Shown here: one piece after another, positions 19,897-20,282 of the stretch | Position numbering within the stretch: the first letter of the stretch is position 1 | Layout: each line of letters begins with the position of its first letter | Assembly (NCBI GenBank): GCA_019114015.1 | Contig: DXGG01000250.1 | Location: forward strand, 1-20,282 | Source of the DNA: Candidatus Onthomorpha intestinigallinarum | GTDB lineage: Bacteria; Bacteroidota; Bacteroidia; Bacteroidales; P3 | Direction of reading: 5' to 3' | Length of the DNA stretch: 20,282 bases | Program-made: the position numbers and the translations under genes | The notes under the pieces: generated by a model | Seen by the model: only the letters and a program-made list of their open reading frames with translations | Databases searched by the model: none | What the model was told of the DNA's origin: nothing

Positions 19897-20282
19897 TTAC
19901 CTGCTTATGAAAACAATCAATACGGATATATCCGCAGGAGATACACCGCTTATCCTGCCGGCCTGCCCTATTGTTTTTGGCCGTATCTTCGAAAGTTTCT
20001 CACGGGCTTCGAAAGAAAGGGATTTCAAGGCATGATAGTCGAAATCGTCCTTTATGACCATATTCTCGAAATGCGAAAGTTTGTCAACTATCTCCTGTTC
20101 CTTTTGTATATAGCTCTCATATTTTACAAGAACCTCGGCACATTGGTCAACCTGTCCGGCAATGTCCCTGTCCGTCCTGTTCAATTCCTTGTCGAGATAT
20201 GGAACGCATCTTCTCAATTCCTCCAGTTTTACATTAGGTCTTACAAGAAGTGATGACAATTTTGTCTTTTGGCTTATTTGTG
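19897..20282 (-). CDS. mnmG: tRNA uridine-5-carboxymethylaminomethyl modification enzyme MnmG (GidA), C-terminal part
   Basis: Only the last 128 or so residues are in the window; the frame is open to the window's right edge. MnmG, with MnmE, installs the aminomethyl group at the wobble uridine of several tRNAs using FAD and folate. The C-terminal helical domain is recognisable: VKYESYIQKEQEIVDKLSHFENMVI, DYHALKSLSFEAREKLSKIRP, then the hallmark TIGQAGRISGVSPADISVLIVFI before the stop. This matches the E. coli ending ([20 protein letters not shown]). The apparent start at 20259 is an internal TTG: residues upstream (QISQKTKL) continue the protein. The FAD-binding domain lies outside. Confidence 0.95.
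   Translation of the reverse strand, partial: QISQKTKLSSLLVRPNVKLEELRRCVPYLDKELNRTDRDIAGQVDQCAEVLVKYESYIQKEQEIVDKLSHFENMVIKDDFDYHALKSLSFEAREKLSKIRPKTIGQAGRISGVSPADISVLIVFISR

Noticed and set aside
20257..20282. Separate short gene starting at TTG 20259 on the minus strand
   Set aside because: The frame stays open to the window edge and the sequence is the C-terminal domain of MnmG, so it is one truncated gene.

Overview
The window reads as ordinary chromosomal DNA of a Bacteroidota bacterium, most likely of the order Bacteroidales. Evidence: several promoters fit the Bacteroidota pattern TTTG-N19-TAnnTTTG; almost every gene lacks a Shine-Dalgarno (SD) sequence; the rpsU-xerC-hpf order is typical of the phylum; one protein ends in a type IX secretion (T9SS) sorting domain; and there is a Porphyromonas/Bacteroides-style OmpA. 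The DNA is AT-rich. I saw no prophage, insertion sequence, CRISPR array, tRNA or rRNA.

Layout. 1-2340, translation block: rpmB (L28), a YbgC-like hotdog thioesterase, rpsU (S21) with its own promoter and terminator, a XerC/D tyrosine recombinase, and the hibernation factor hpf. 2417-5875: an 1152-residue protein that best fits PPi-type phosphoenolpyruvate carboxykinase, a central-carbon enzyme. It converges on a dipeptidyl peptidase III (6001-7947, minus) across a symmetrical two-way terminator. 8182-8847: a small exported beta-barrel-like protein. 8994-12793: a tight operon of an LptF/LptG-type LPS permease and two GT4 glycosyltransferases, probably serving the cell surface. 12839-14929 (minus): a secreted peptidylarginine/agmatine-deiminase-family enzyme with Ig-like and T9SS C-terminal domains. 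15117-16271: an OmpA protein (barrel, coiled coil, peptidoglycan-binding domain). 16390-18590 (minus): a secreted endonuclease/exonuclease/phosphatase-family protein and gcvT. 18966-19534: two tandem, related, cysteine-rich mini-lipoproteins of unknown function. 19897-20282 (minus): the 3' end of mnmG, cut by the window edge.

Most notable points. (1) The only strong SD sequences in the window sit before rpsu and hpf, two ribosome-state genes, in a phylum where S21 helps hide the anti-SD. (2) The secreted deiminase resembles in architecture the citrullinating enzyme of Porphyromonas gingivalis. (3) Three TTCNGAA palindromes lie exactly 21 bp apart upstream of the mini-lipoprotein promoter. (4) The two mini-lipoproteins share a cysteine pattern I do not recognise. 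(5) The giant PEPCK-like enzyme. No clearly novel multi-gene system is visible; the lipoprotein pair with its phased operator-like array is the best candidate for something undescribed.
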